Assembly (NCBI GenBank): GCA_034696485.1
Contig: JAQIWT010000176.1
Coordinates: 1-30,012 of the forward strand
Direction: 5' to 3'
Origin: Isohypsibius dastychi
Lineage: Eukaryota > Tardigrada > Eutardigrada > Parachela > Isohypsibiidae
DNA: 30,012 nt
Under the pieces are notes generated by a model. That model had not been told where the DNA came from. It saw only the letters and a list, made by a program, of their open reading frames with translations, and searched no databases. The number at the start of each line of letters is the position of its first letter. Positions within the stretch are counted from its first letter, which is position 1. A program made the position numbers and the translations under genes. Positions 10,640 through 19,560 of this stretch are shown here, piece by piece.

Positions 10640-10878
10640 GAAGATCCAACGAGTAAACAGCTTCTGGAACTTACACAAATTCTATCATCTGAATGCTGCA
10701 ACAAAAACTGGCGTGTTCAATGTTCATATGCGTATCGCAGTCGAGTGAAACAACATGGCGATACCTGTGCGACAAACTTTGAAGTTTGTGATCAAACGAG
10801 TCTTATTTTTAATCTTGTTCCTCTTCCGAACCATTTCGCCTTATACAATTTCCTGGTTCAAGTTCACAAGCGTGTTTC
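10640..10878 (+). pseudogene. Exon-like cysteine-bearing segment, unrecognised
   Basis: After an acceptor-like AACTCGCAG (ending near 10640), one frame stays open for about 79 codons. It starts EDPTSKQLLELTQIL and continues ECCNKNWRVQCSYAYRSRV and LPNHFALYNFLVQVHKR before a TAA. Four or more cysteines and the strand-like end suggest an extracellular or receptor-type domain, but I cannot assign a family. No clean donor follows. Confidence 0.3.
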
Positions 10879-11322
10879 TTAAGCCATAATATTGCAGTTG
10901 CTGCTGTCGTAATTTATAATCGGTCAGAAGAAAAACACCTTCATTCAGTAGGTTTCGCTCCAAGTCCTCCAGATCTTGCAAACTAAACTTCTGACAAGCA
11001 GACGTTCTTCACCCGGAAACGCGGTTTCGGAAACCGAAGAGTACAAACTACAGGCTTCAAGTTCGTGACTCGTGAGTGAGCCTGATGATTGAAAGTCAAC
11101 TTAACATTCCAAAAGAAGAAGAATCACTCGAGCAAAGTAAAACTGCTCGTTCCCAAACTTGTCAAGTCGAGACGATTATCGGGGTTCACGTAAATGAGAA
11201 TATAAAGATACCGGTAAATGTAACAGTAAATAATTTAGATAGGACCAGTTGGTTCCTGCATGCAGGAACTGGTAGCGCTGTTGAGATTGAGCTTGCCATT
11301 CCGAGTGAAAACACACTACTGT

Positions 11323-11412
11323 ACGTCTCCGCCAATATTTATCGTACACCCCTCATAGACTTAACTTGCTTTGTTATATGAGGGGGTGTACGATAAATTT
11401 TGGCGGAGACGT
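11323..11412. mobile_element. Foldback (MITE-like) inverted repeat, about 90 bp
   Basis: The arm at 11323-11357 (ACGTCTCCGCCAATATTTAT...) and the arm at 11377-11412 are near-perfect reverse complements over 35-36 bases, with only a one-base mismatch and a one-base length difference. They flank a 19-base loop. This matches a foldback element or a very short MITE. It could also fold as an RNA hairpin if transcribed. No target duplication is obvious. Confidence 0.85.
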
Positions 11413-11464
11413 AATTCGAATTTGCTTGTGGGCAGGGGCGTAACGAGGTTCGGGACGGTGTGAT

Positions 11465-11610
11465 GCGTTAACCGCATCGATGCGGCCTCCAGATTTCTAA
11501 ACGGAATATTTTGCATCGATGCGGGCTAAGGCTCGGAGGGAGAAAAATCTTGCATCGATGCATGCTTTGATTTTGGAAAAAAAATTTGCATCGATGCACG
11601 TTTAATTTTT
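11465..11610. repeat. GCATCGATGC palindromic repeat, copy 3 (partial)
   Basis: Four GCATCGATGC palindromes at about 11472, 11513, 11551 and 11587, separated by A-rich spacers. Here the CGAT form dominates, whereas the copies at 90-300 and 745-905 favour CAGAT. Confidence 0.8.
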
Positions 11611-11849
11611 TGAAAAAGACCAAAAACTGTCGAGCAAACGGGCTCCGGGTACATATTTATTTATTCTCTGTTGTTATTAAAATAAAGCCTTTAATTCAGG
11701 TATTCTGTTTAGCAGAAAACAAAGATAGAAAAAGATAAATAACCACAGAAGTGGCTCAATCTACTGGTAACACGATGAGACAAAGCCATAGGGAAAGGAT
11801 ACTTAAAACAAGTTACAAACAGAAACTTCAATGGCTTCGGATGGAATTG

Positions 11850-12035
11850 AACTGTATTGTAATTTTTTCACAAGCGATATTTGCATCGATGCATACCAGG
11901 AAAATTTCACTTGCATCAGATGCAAGCTCGGAAAATCAGGTCCAAAATCTTGCGTCGATGCGAGACCTTCTTCCCAAAATAGTGATGCGGTTGCATCACC
12001 GCATCACGCTCGTTACGCGCCTGAAATTCATATAA
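11850..12035. repeat. Palindromic repeat unit A of a tandem pair
   Basis: Unit of about 186 bases. In order it has TTTTTTCAC, GCATCGATGC, CTTGCATCAGATGCAAG, CTTGCGTCGATGCGAG, CCTTCTTCCCAAAA, the hairpin GTGATGCGG-loop-CCGCATCAC, and CTCGTTACGCGCCTGA. It is followed directly by unit B with the same order. Confidence 0.85.
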
Positions 12036-12063
12036 AATTGTTTCACTGATCAGTTTATTCGGC

Positions 12064-12254
12064 TGCGGTTGGTTTTTGTAATTTTTTTCACCAGTGATTT
12101 CTGCATCGATGCACACCGGAAACATTTTGCTTGCATCAGATGCAAGCCTGGAAAACCAGGCCCGAATTCTTGCATCGATGCGAGACCTTACCTTCTTCCC
12201 AAAAAAGTGATGCGGCTGCATCACCGCATCACGCTCGTTACGCGCCTGATGAAT
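12064..12254. repeat. Palindromic repeat unit B of a tandem pair
   Basis: Same part order as unit A with scattered substitutions and a small insertion (ACCTTACCTTCTTCCC). The 9-bp hairpin arms GTGATGCGG/CCGCATCAC are conserved between A and B. The same architecture at 745-905 makes this a dispersed family with local tandem copies. Confidence 0.85.
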
Positions 12255-12336
12255 TTCGGTCCAGCAAATATTCCCTGAAAAAACGATCGCGCGATCGAAT
12301 TTTCCCTATGCCCACCTCTGGCGGGCATACTGTCCC

Positions 12337-12349
12337 CCCCCCCCCCTCA
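12337..12349. repeat. Poly-C tract
   Basis: A run of about 13 C after GGGCATACTGTC. CATACTGTCCCCCC also occurs in reverse complement near 21715-21728, so the run may mark an element end. Confidence 0.8.
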
Positions 12350-12359
12350 AAAAAACCCA

Positions 12360-12857
12360 GAAGAATCTCAGCATAAAAGTGTGGAAAATAAAAAAAATGG
12401 AGAAACTGGACAGTATGACGTTAAGTCTGGATGTGGCGGCAGTTCCGGCTGTAACGTCGTTTTATAAAAACTTGGTCCGTTGACCTGCACACTCAAAACC
12501 TCGTGTCGTTGACCCGAGAACAAGGGAAAAGGTTTTAACGCGTGAAGGAAAACGGTCAGTTTTGGTGAAGGTTTTGAGGAATAAAATCTCAGCACGAAAA
12601 TGTGAAAAAAGAAAAAAATTGGACAAATGACGTCTTTTCCGGTTGTGACGTCACTTCCGGTTTTGACGCCACTTCCGGGTGTGACGTCACTTCCGGTTGT
12701 AACGTCACTATTGGCTGTGACATCATTTTTCAAAACCTCAGTCCGTTGACCTGCACTATCAAAACCTCGTGTCGTTGACCCGAAAGCAAGGTAAAAAGGT
12801 TTTGAAAAAGGTTTTTTGCGTGAAGGAAAATGCTCGGTTTGGGTGAAGGTTTTATAT
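12360..12857. repeat. Tandem duplication, two units of about 220 and 280 bp
   Basis: Unit 1 (about 12360-12580) and unit 2 (about 12581-12857) share the start AATCTCAGCA. They also share a TCCGTTGACCTGCAC block, AAAACCTCGTGTCGTTGACC and the end GTGAAGGTTTT. Unit 2 is longer because an 18-bp minisatellite has expanded inside it. The long minus-strand open frame across this stretch (12368-12949) is a by-product of these repeats, reading GSDVTTGSDVT-like repeats, and is not a supported gene. Confidence 0.85.
12628..12735. repeat. 18-bp minisatellite with CRE-like TGACGTCA cores
   Basis: Six 18-bp units in register, consensus close to TGACGTCACTTCCGGTTG. The second and fourth are nearly exact, and the last two drift. 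TGACGTCA is the CREB/ATF palindrome, and CTTCCGG resembles an ETS-site core. Whether either is bound is unknown. Unit 1 of the host duplication has only degenerate remains of this array. Confidence 0.9.
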
Positions 12858-12859
12858 GT

Positions 12860-12883
12860 CCCCCCCCCCCTGGGGGGGGGGGG
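12860..12883. repeat. C-run/G-run perfect hairpin
   Basis: Eleven C, one T, then twelve G, flanked by GT and AC, giving an almost perfect inverted repeat with a one-base centre. It sits at the end of the tandem duplication. A shorter sister is at about 21359-21380. Confidence 0.9.
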
Positions 12884-13216
12884 ACAAAAAAGAACTTCCG
12901 AGATTTGAAACAAAAAGAAAGAACTGTTTTGAAAGAACTGATCTGACAAATACTGTAAAACAAAAAAGTGTTTCTCACTTTCCTTGTTTCTTACTGAACG
13001 CCAAATACCTGAATCAGTGTTTTCATGTCATTAATAACAACAAAAAAAGCACACCTACGTATGTATAACGATTTTTGGAATTTTTCAAAAAAATATACGT
13101 GCAAATATACGTTCCAGATTTTGTGGGTGTTTCTGACAGTTGTTTATGCTTTCTCGGGATATGGCCGGTCAGGAAAGCCGCGTTAATGACATCGTAATTA
13201 CCTTTTTTGTTTTCAG
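12884..13216. other. Flank upstream of the spectrin fragment
   Basis: AT-rich sequence with no coding signal. The expected upstream alpha-spectrin repeats (1-3) are not present. It ends in a normal acceptor, TTGTTTTCAG at 13207-13216. Confidence 0.5.
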
Positions 13217-16200
13217 AGATGCTGACAAAGTTCCTGCCTGGATCGTTGGAAAGGAAGTGTCTGTTCAGTCTGCCGATTTCGGCAAAGATATACCTAGTGT
13301 CCAGTCGCTTCAGCGCAAACATGATGCTCTGGTACGCGATCTGTTGGCTCTCCAAGAAAATGTGGCCATCCTCTTCGAAGAAGCCAGCCGGATGAAGAAG
13401 CTTCATCCCGGAAATGCAAGCCAAATCGAAGATGACTGTGAAAGTCTTCGTCTGAAAGCATCCAGCCGGAAGCAGCGTTTAGATAACTCGGCTTTGGTTC
13501 ACCGTTTCTTGTCCGATTATCGCGATCTGATTTCCTGGATCCACGATACCAAGCAGATTATCAAAGCTGATGAAATGGCAAAAGATGTTCCAGGAGCAGA
13601 AGCGCTGTTGGAACGACACAACGAACGTAAACGCGAAATCGACGCTCATGCGGACTCTTATCGAAAGGCCATGCGGGCTGGTGAAAGTTTGATCCAGACC
13701 GGGCATTGTGCGGCGGCGGATATCACCGATTTTTGGCTAATAAGGACTTGGGCAACGTCTCTGGATGATGTGGATTTTTTGCTGAAGAAACATGAGAATT
13801 TTGAGAAATCCTTGGAGGCCAGCATTTCATGCGGTATGCTGACCAGGCTAAGGCTTGGATTAACGAGAAAATGAAGGTACGTCCTCTTTTCTCTGGTTTG
13901 AATGACAACAAATTTATCAGCTTTGTTCACTTGAACCTGGTTAAGAAATGATACGACAAAAAACTCACATGGGCATGGTTTGGGAGTTGGCTTGCTCAGT
14001 TTTGTTGAGAGCGGGTGAATTATTTGTCGAACGTCGAGTGGATCCATTGAAATGCTTGGTTTAACTTTGTATTTCATGGTGTTGTTGGTTGCTTTGGACG
14101 AAAACTACAAGGATTCGACCAGCCTTGGCGGCAAACTGCAGAAGCCTCGAACATTTGAGCAGGAACTCGAAGATTTCCAGAGCAGTTTGGATGAAATTAA
14201 TCATCACGGTCGCGAGCTGATCAGTGGCGGCCATTATGCTGCTGATCAAGTGCAGCATAATTTGGAGAACCTTAACCAGACATGGGAAACGCTGAACGAT
14301 GCCGCCCAGAAGAAAGGAGTACACCTTGTCAGCACCAACCAGGAACGTACCTTCAATCGGGACGTTGACGACATTGAAACTTGGTTGGCCGAAAATGAGT
14401 CGAAACTTATTACATCGGATGACTTTGGAAAAGATACGGTGACTGTGACGAATTTGCAGATGGTTTGGATGAGCAGGATATTTCTGTGACTTTGGGATCA
14501 TATTGATTAGATCGCCAACAATGCGGAAATACTGATTGAAGCTAGGGACCATGATGCCCGTAATGTCGCCGCTCGACGGGATCTCATGTTATGCCGATTC
14601 TCCAAATTCGGGTCAGTGGCATTTATTTGAAACTTGAATAAACGCTGAGAAAAAGTAAGAAGAGGCATAAAAATTCTGAGAAATATCAAGTGCTTGAGTG
14701 AGTTTAAGCATTTTTTGACAGTCATACAGAGCTTTTAAAGGAATGTATTCCCGCTTATTGAATGGATTGAGTGAAATGATAAAACTGTAACCATGAAATG
14801 TCGTTAATTGTAACCATGGTTAGCTGCATTGTATATGCACTAGCGTAGTTGACTAGTCACGAACTGAAGCTAGTATTTTGTTTCGAGACGGAAATTGAAT
14901 ATTTTTAGTTGAACAACCATTTAAATCGTGACATTTTGTTAATAGTTTTTCTTGAATTGCTTTGAGCTTGCATTTTTTCATCGAATCTTTATTATTGCGA
15001 GTTTATCCATTTGTTTCGGTGTTTTCTATTTTATCATTTTTCAAAATTGTTTTGCTGTTTGACTGAAGTATCCTTTGCTGTGATTCAAATGCATTGTTCT
15101 TCTTCGGCAGGAACCACTTTTGAGCCCTCGTGTGAAATTGGCTGATTCGCAGCGTCTTCATCGCCTCTACCGCGACGTTGAAATTGAGGAATCTTGGATT
15201 CGGGAAAAAGAGCCGGTCACCCCAAAGACCTTCTGTGGTTCGGTTTTTCAGTTAAGATATTTTTTTTCCAGGAAGCTCTTGGTAGTCCTGGTTTGGAACA
15301 TGATCATCGCTCTGTTCAGACTCAGCAGCGAAAACATGAGGGACTTGAACGCGATCTGTTTGCATTTGGTGAAAAGGTCAAGCAGCTGGATGAAATGGCT
15401 AACAAGCTTCTTAACACTGAAGCACCCCGAGCAAGCCGACAACATTTACTCCAAACAAAAAGAACTTAATGGTGAATGGACTTTGCTGACCTGAAAGGCT
15501 GATGCACGCAAGGAAGAACTATTGGAATCATACGACTTGCAACGGTTTTTGGCTGATTATCGGTAAAAACATCCTAGCAATATCAGTCATAGCTCGCTTG
15601 GAATATGATCGTTTTTGCTAGTTCTGTTTTGATTTTTCAGAGATCTGATTTCCTGGATTAGTAATTAGCTTCTGCGAGTTTCTTCGGCGACTTGGCCAAC
15701 GACGTCACTGGTGGCGAGACACTTCTGGAAGAGCTCGGTAATGAGATCGATGTCCCGCCTTCTTGCAATTTGTACTGTTTGGACGACAGCTGACTCAGAA
15801 GAAGCATTTTGCTGCACCGGAAATTCAGGATATTCTGGAGAAAATCTGAAAACCTCGAATTGAATTGAACAAGGGAATGGGCTAACCGACTTAAGCGACT
15901 GGATGACTGTTTGGAATTACAGCTCTTCAATCCTGATCATTAGCAACTGAATATTTGGGTGCAGAACCGTGAAGACTTTGTCCGATCGGAAGAGGAATGT
16001 ACTTATCAAGTAATACGAAGATTTTGACAAGACTATCAAATCACAGGTTAGCACAAGTTGAATTTTTCCTCCCGGCCTAACTGTGATTCCGGTTCGAATC
16101 TGTTGCAAATTGCAGAACTCGGGGATGTCCTAGTTGAAATTGCTTTTTTCAATCTATGTATTGATGGACATCGACAATTTGGATGCTCTTGTTTTCATCT

Positions 16201-16841
16201 AGCCTATTCATGAATGAATATTTTTTCAGGAACAAAAAATTGCGTCGTTGAACAACTTCGCTGATCAGCTGATCGGTACCAGCCATTGCGCTTCACCAGA
16301 TATCGACCGGAAGCGGAAGGATGTTCTTGACCGATGGCAGCGATTGAAGGAGGCCATGATTGAGAAACCAAGCCGACTTGGTGAAAGCCAGACTCTTCAG
16401 CAGTTCTCGCGAGATGCCGATGAAATTGGAACCTGGATCACCGAGAAGCTTCAGACTGCTTCCGAGGAAACCTACAAGGTTCGGCGAATATTCAAAGCAG
16501 ACACCAGAAACACCAGACTTTCGAGGTTGAACTCACCGCCCATGCAGACAGAGTTCAGGGCGACCGGAAGTTGTGAAGAAAGGTTTGTTCATCTTTTGAT
16601 CATATTTTATTTGTTGCAACGGCAGTTTTGAAGATTTCTGTCTCCATATGTCGTTCTCTTGTAGATTTGTTGGACAAAGGTCGCGGAAGGGAGACAGCTG
16701 TTGAACAGCGCTTGGTGACTTTGGCTGAACAGTGGGAAGTTCTGACCCAGAAAACTTCTGAGAAGACATTCAAACCGAAAGAGGCTAACGAGCAACGCAG
16801 CTTCAAAGCTGCCGTTAATGATTTGAACTTCTGGCTTGAAG
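13217..16841 (+). pseudogene. Alpha-spectrin internal fragment, decayed, introns kept
   Basis: Alpha-spectrin is a membrane-skeleton protein of about 20 triple-helical repeats with an SH3 domain near the middle. Segments follow the order of animal alpha-II spectrin. 13217-13728 covers two repeats about 4-5 in the family (HRFLSDYRDLISWI, GAEALLERHNERK). Then come FLLKKHENFEKSLEA and YADQAKAWINEKMK. 14090-14470 has DENYKDSTSLGGKLQK and FNRDVDDIETWL; 14515-14610, DARNVAARRD; 15110-15240, LADSQRLHRLYRDVE and WIREKEP. 15274-15562 has QRKHEGLERDL and YDLQRFLADYR. 15641-16045 has LKRLDDCLELQLF. 16230-16841 has [32 protein letters not shown] and NFWLEEV. Breaks: TAG 14508, TGA 15492, TAG 15941, a frameshift near 16475, and half-repeat deletions near 13725 and 13830. 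The SH3 region and adjoining repeats are missing at about 15240-15275. The protein's N-terminal repeats and EF-hand end are absent. Identity is very firm. Confidence 0.95.
14611..15108. other. Long intron in the spectrin fragment
   Basis: About 500 AT-rich bases between the DARNVAARRD exon and the LADSQRL exon, ending in TTCTTCGGCAG at about 15101-15111. No repeat or open frame of interest. Confidence 0.5.
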
Positions 16842-17201
16842 AGGTAAGCAACTACCTTTAAATCAGCTTCTTTGTAAAACGAGTATTTATAGTTCCTTGG
16901 CTTTGGTATTTGAAATCTGAAAGTGAAATATTTGTACATGCTGCCTTGGAGTTCCGATTTAGGGTTGTGTACCTTATCAGCTCACAAATCAACATTTCGT
17001 CTGTGCAATTTTGAATAGTTTCAGATTGTCCTTTCTCAAGCACCCTAGCACCTGGAACAATCACGGAGTTGGTTCTCGTCATCGATAGAGAAAAAAATGC
17101 CGGTCAGTCATTCACTTGAATGACAATTCACCAATCTTGTTTTGCATGATAGTTTTTGTGAGACGATGAAGATGAATTAATCCATTTTGTTCTTTGTACA
17201 G
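16842..17201. other. Gap between the spectrin fragment and the membrane-protein exon
   Basis: Starts with a good donor (GAAGAG|GTAAGC) after the last spectrin exon. No further spectrin repeats follow, so the fragment is cut here. No other gene is recognised in the gap. Confidence 0.5.
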
Positions 17202-17526
17202 TGTGGCATCGAAGTGGATATACCGGAATCGGTTCGGCATGTGTGTTTGGGTTAATTCTGGTCTTCGTCGTTGTGATCTGGATGGTTCATCGACGTGGAC
17301 TGCAGAACAAGCACAATAAGGTACATTCGGAACAGAAATTTGAAAGAGACATGTAAGGCTTTGAAAGAATCTACCAACACGGTCGACCGTTGACGTTGAA
17401 ATGTTTGGTTGCAGCGAAGGGAGAGACCACCAAGCAAGCAGTCGTTGGAGTGAAGAAAGAAATCGTCGAGAATGTGACTGAACCAAGAAACGTGACCACA
17501 GTCCAGTACATTACGAAGGATTTGGG
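17202..17526 (+). pseudogene. Single-pass membrane protein C-terminal exons, unrecognised
   Basis: Exon 17202-17320 lies between a good acceptor (CTTTGTACAG) and donor (AAG|GTACAT). It reads WHRSGYTGIGSACVFG, about 17 hydrophobic residues (LILVFVVVIWMV), then a basic stop-transfer HRRGLQNKHNK, so type I membrane topology is likely. A second open stretch, about 17350-17534, ends KEIVENVTEPRNVTTVQYI...LGVV and a TGA. Its frame does not follow from the first exon in phase at the visible splice sites, so the copy may be broken or an intermediate exon unseen. I considered an amyloid-precursor-type tail, but the NPxY motif is absent. Family unknown. Confidence 0.45.
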
Positions 17527-17559
17527 TGTTGTTTGATTGAACATGGTTAGCTAATCACC

Positions 17560-19160
17560 GAGCAATGTCTTTTTGTACATAGCACGTATGGTTGTACTGG
17601 CGACCACTTTTCAAGTCTCCGTCATCCATTTCTGTCTGAAACTTTGTAAAACCCTCGTCCACATCTGATGTTATCTATTTTTTGAGATTCAAGTCAGTTG
17701 CTATTTTTGTACAGTTTGGGATAGAAAAAAATATGGGGACTAAAGCAGAAATTCCGACTCCAAGTCTCCAATCAAATTAATTATCTGGAAAACCTCTATA
17801 ACTCCCCCGAATCATCTTCCCTGTAAGGCAGGCATTTTAGATTTTTTGAAAGTAATTCGATACACTTGGCCTTTTACGGAGGCGACTGAATTAAATGCCA
17901 ACTTTCACAGTAAATTCAATGGAGAAACCTGATCTTATTTATTAGTGTCAAGGGAAGTTCCACTGATTGTACGCTCAATGCAACTTTCTTGTTTTAACAA
18001 AAAGAGAATAACTCGAACGACTTTCGAAGTGCAGGAAGACTAGTTCCTTTAGAGTTCAAGAAATCCAGATTTATCGATTCGATTTGGGTAGTCAGTTGCT
18101 ATGGGTTTCTCTTTGTAACACCAGCATTCGCCAAGTGCGAGCTCATTTCTCCTGAGGTTGACGCCATCTCCAATCTCCAGAACCATTTCAGTTGGGGTTT
18201 TTTATTGTTATTATTGTTTCGAATGAGTCAAATATTCCGCTAACGTCTGTCAGTATGGAATCTTTCCGTTTCAAATGCTGACGTCATCTTGCAACACAAC
18301 CTCGAACAAAAATTCCGAGTTGCGACCTGCTAGTGAAATAAAAGCGAGATCATTTCCTGGAGGGAAAACTCTTGAAAGAGTGAAAAACTCTCTCATTTAG
18401 TGAAAATATAAATAACCCTCTTTGTTCCGATTTAATCTGAAACTGATCGTCTACCCACACAATGTTCTAGAATTTTGACAAGACGATATGTGATATTTTT
18501 CGATAACTAATATTTATTCTGAAAAGAGAACGGTGAAGGAAACTCGACTAGTAAATTTTCAGGCACATTCAAAAGGTATAACAAGACAGAAAACAACTAC
18601 TTGACGGCTAAAACATACTAGGCTAGTAATTGATCATCTAGGCATTAGAGCACGCATGAAGTCGAGCAAATATTCCGAGCCCGGACAGTGCAAAGTATCT
18701 TGTTTTCTCTCAGATCTTGTTCTCTCCATCCTTTATCTGACCAGGTGGGAGACAGCGCAGAGAAAAATCATACTGAGAGACTGAGCGTCAGTTTTTACAA
18801 CTATTAGGTCAAACTTCGATTGTCAGCCTACATGCCATGGGCATGGACTGATACCACTCGCTGCGCTGCGTGGTTAATCGACTCACAAATTTCGATCAGA
18901 TACGTTAGAGCGCCAACATAATTTCTTGTTAAGGTATTTTCAACCAATCCCTCTCATGATTCTCGTGCGCCTGCTCCCAGGCTAGCTAGCTAGTTATCTA
19001 CGAACATCGATATCGTGGGGGGAGGGGTTTCGTACATCGAGTACATTCAACGTATCTGCAGCAGATCAGGATACAGATAAGCTAAAACAGACAGTCTTGT
19101 TCTGCATTCCGCATTGTCGACTAAACGTGGTCATTTTCATTCAGTTGTGGCCGTGATTGA
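17560..19160. other. Intergenic, about 1.6 kb, no gene seen
   Basis: AT-rich with no long open frame. TGACGTCATC at about 18280 is a CRE-like site, and a related TTGACGCCATCTCC lies near 18158. ATATAAATA near 18407 is TATA-like. A G-rich run lies near 19017. Some of this may be the promoter of the exon at 19169. Confidence 0.4.
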
Positions 19161-19168
19161 ACTGCAGT

Positions 19169-19426
19169 ATGTTTTCAACTGGCGTTGACACACAGCAAGA
19201 TTTCGAACTTCCTTTGCGGATCGATAAAAAATTGGAAGAACTTGAAAAGGATTCTCAAAATGGATCAGACTCAATACATGATCATGAGACAACGTTGAAT
19301 GGATCCTTTGGGTATATCTTGCAGAAGAAAAGGAGTATTGATCTACCCCAAAGTCATCCTCATGCCATGGTTGGAGACTCTCCGGAAACCCGATGTAAAC
19401 GCCTTCGCCGTGAGGAAAACAAATCG
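19169..19426 (+). CDS. Candidate first exon, possibly of the BTB-BACK gene
   Basis: ATG at 19169 opens an 86-codon frame ending exactly at a strong donor, TCG|GTAAGT. The product is acidic and polar (RIDKKLEELEKDSQNGSDS) and ends with a basic cluster, CKRLRREENKS, that could be a nuclear signal. The donor is phase 0. The acceptor at 23779 opens a phase-0 frame with nine codons before the ATG at 23807, so the two would join without a stop. No other downstream exon with matching phase was convincing. The link is an inference from phase only. Confidence 0.5.
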
Positions 19427-19560
19427 GTAAGTAAGGCTGCGGTCTTATTAAATTTAGTAATTGACATAGTGCCCAAATTATACGATTTTAGAGAATTGCA
19501 AAGAATTTCGAGATATAAAGTGGAAAAAATCGCCCTATCCTCACATTCCGAGCTACGATA

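Noticed and set aside
12368-12949. 193-codon minus-strand open frame
   Set aside because: It runs through the tandem duplication, the 18-bp minisatellite and the poly-G hairpin, and its product is a translation of those repeats (GSDVTTGSDVT-like, poly-Pro/Gly).
16085-16100. tRNA B-box-like GGTTCGAATC
   Set aside because: No A-box or cloverleaf pairing lies upstream at the right distance.
17202-17526. Amyloid precursor-like protein tail
   Set aside because: The single helix with a basic stop-transfer suggested it, but the NPxY cytoplasmic motif and the expected juxtamembrane sequence are absent.
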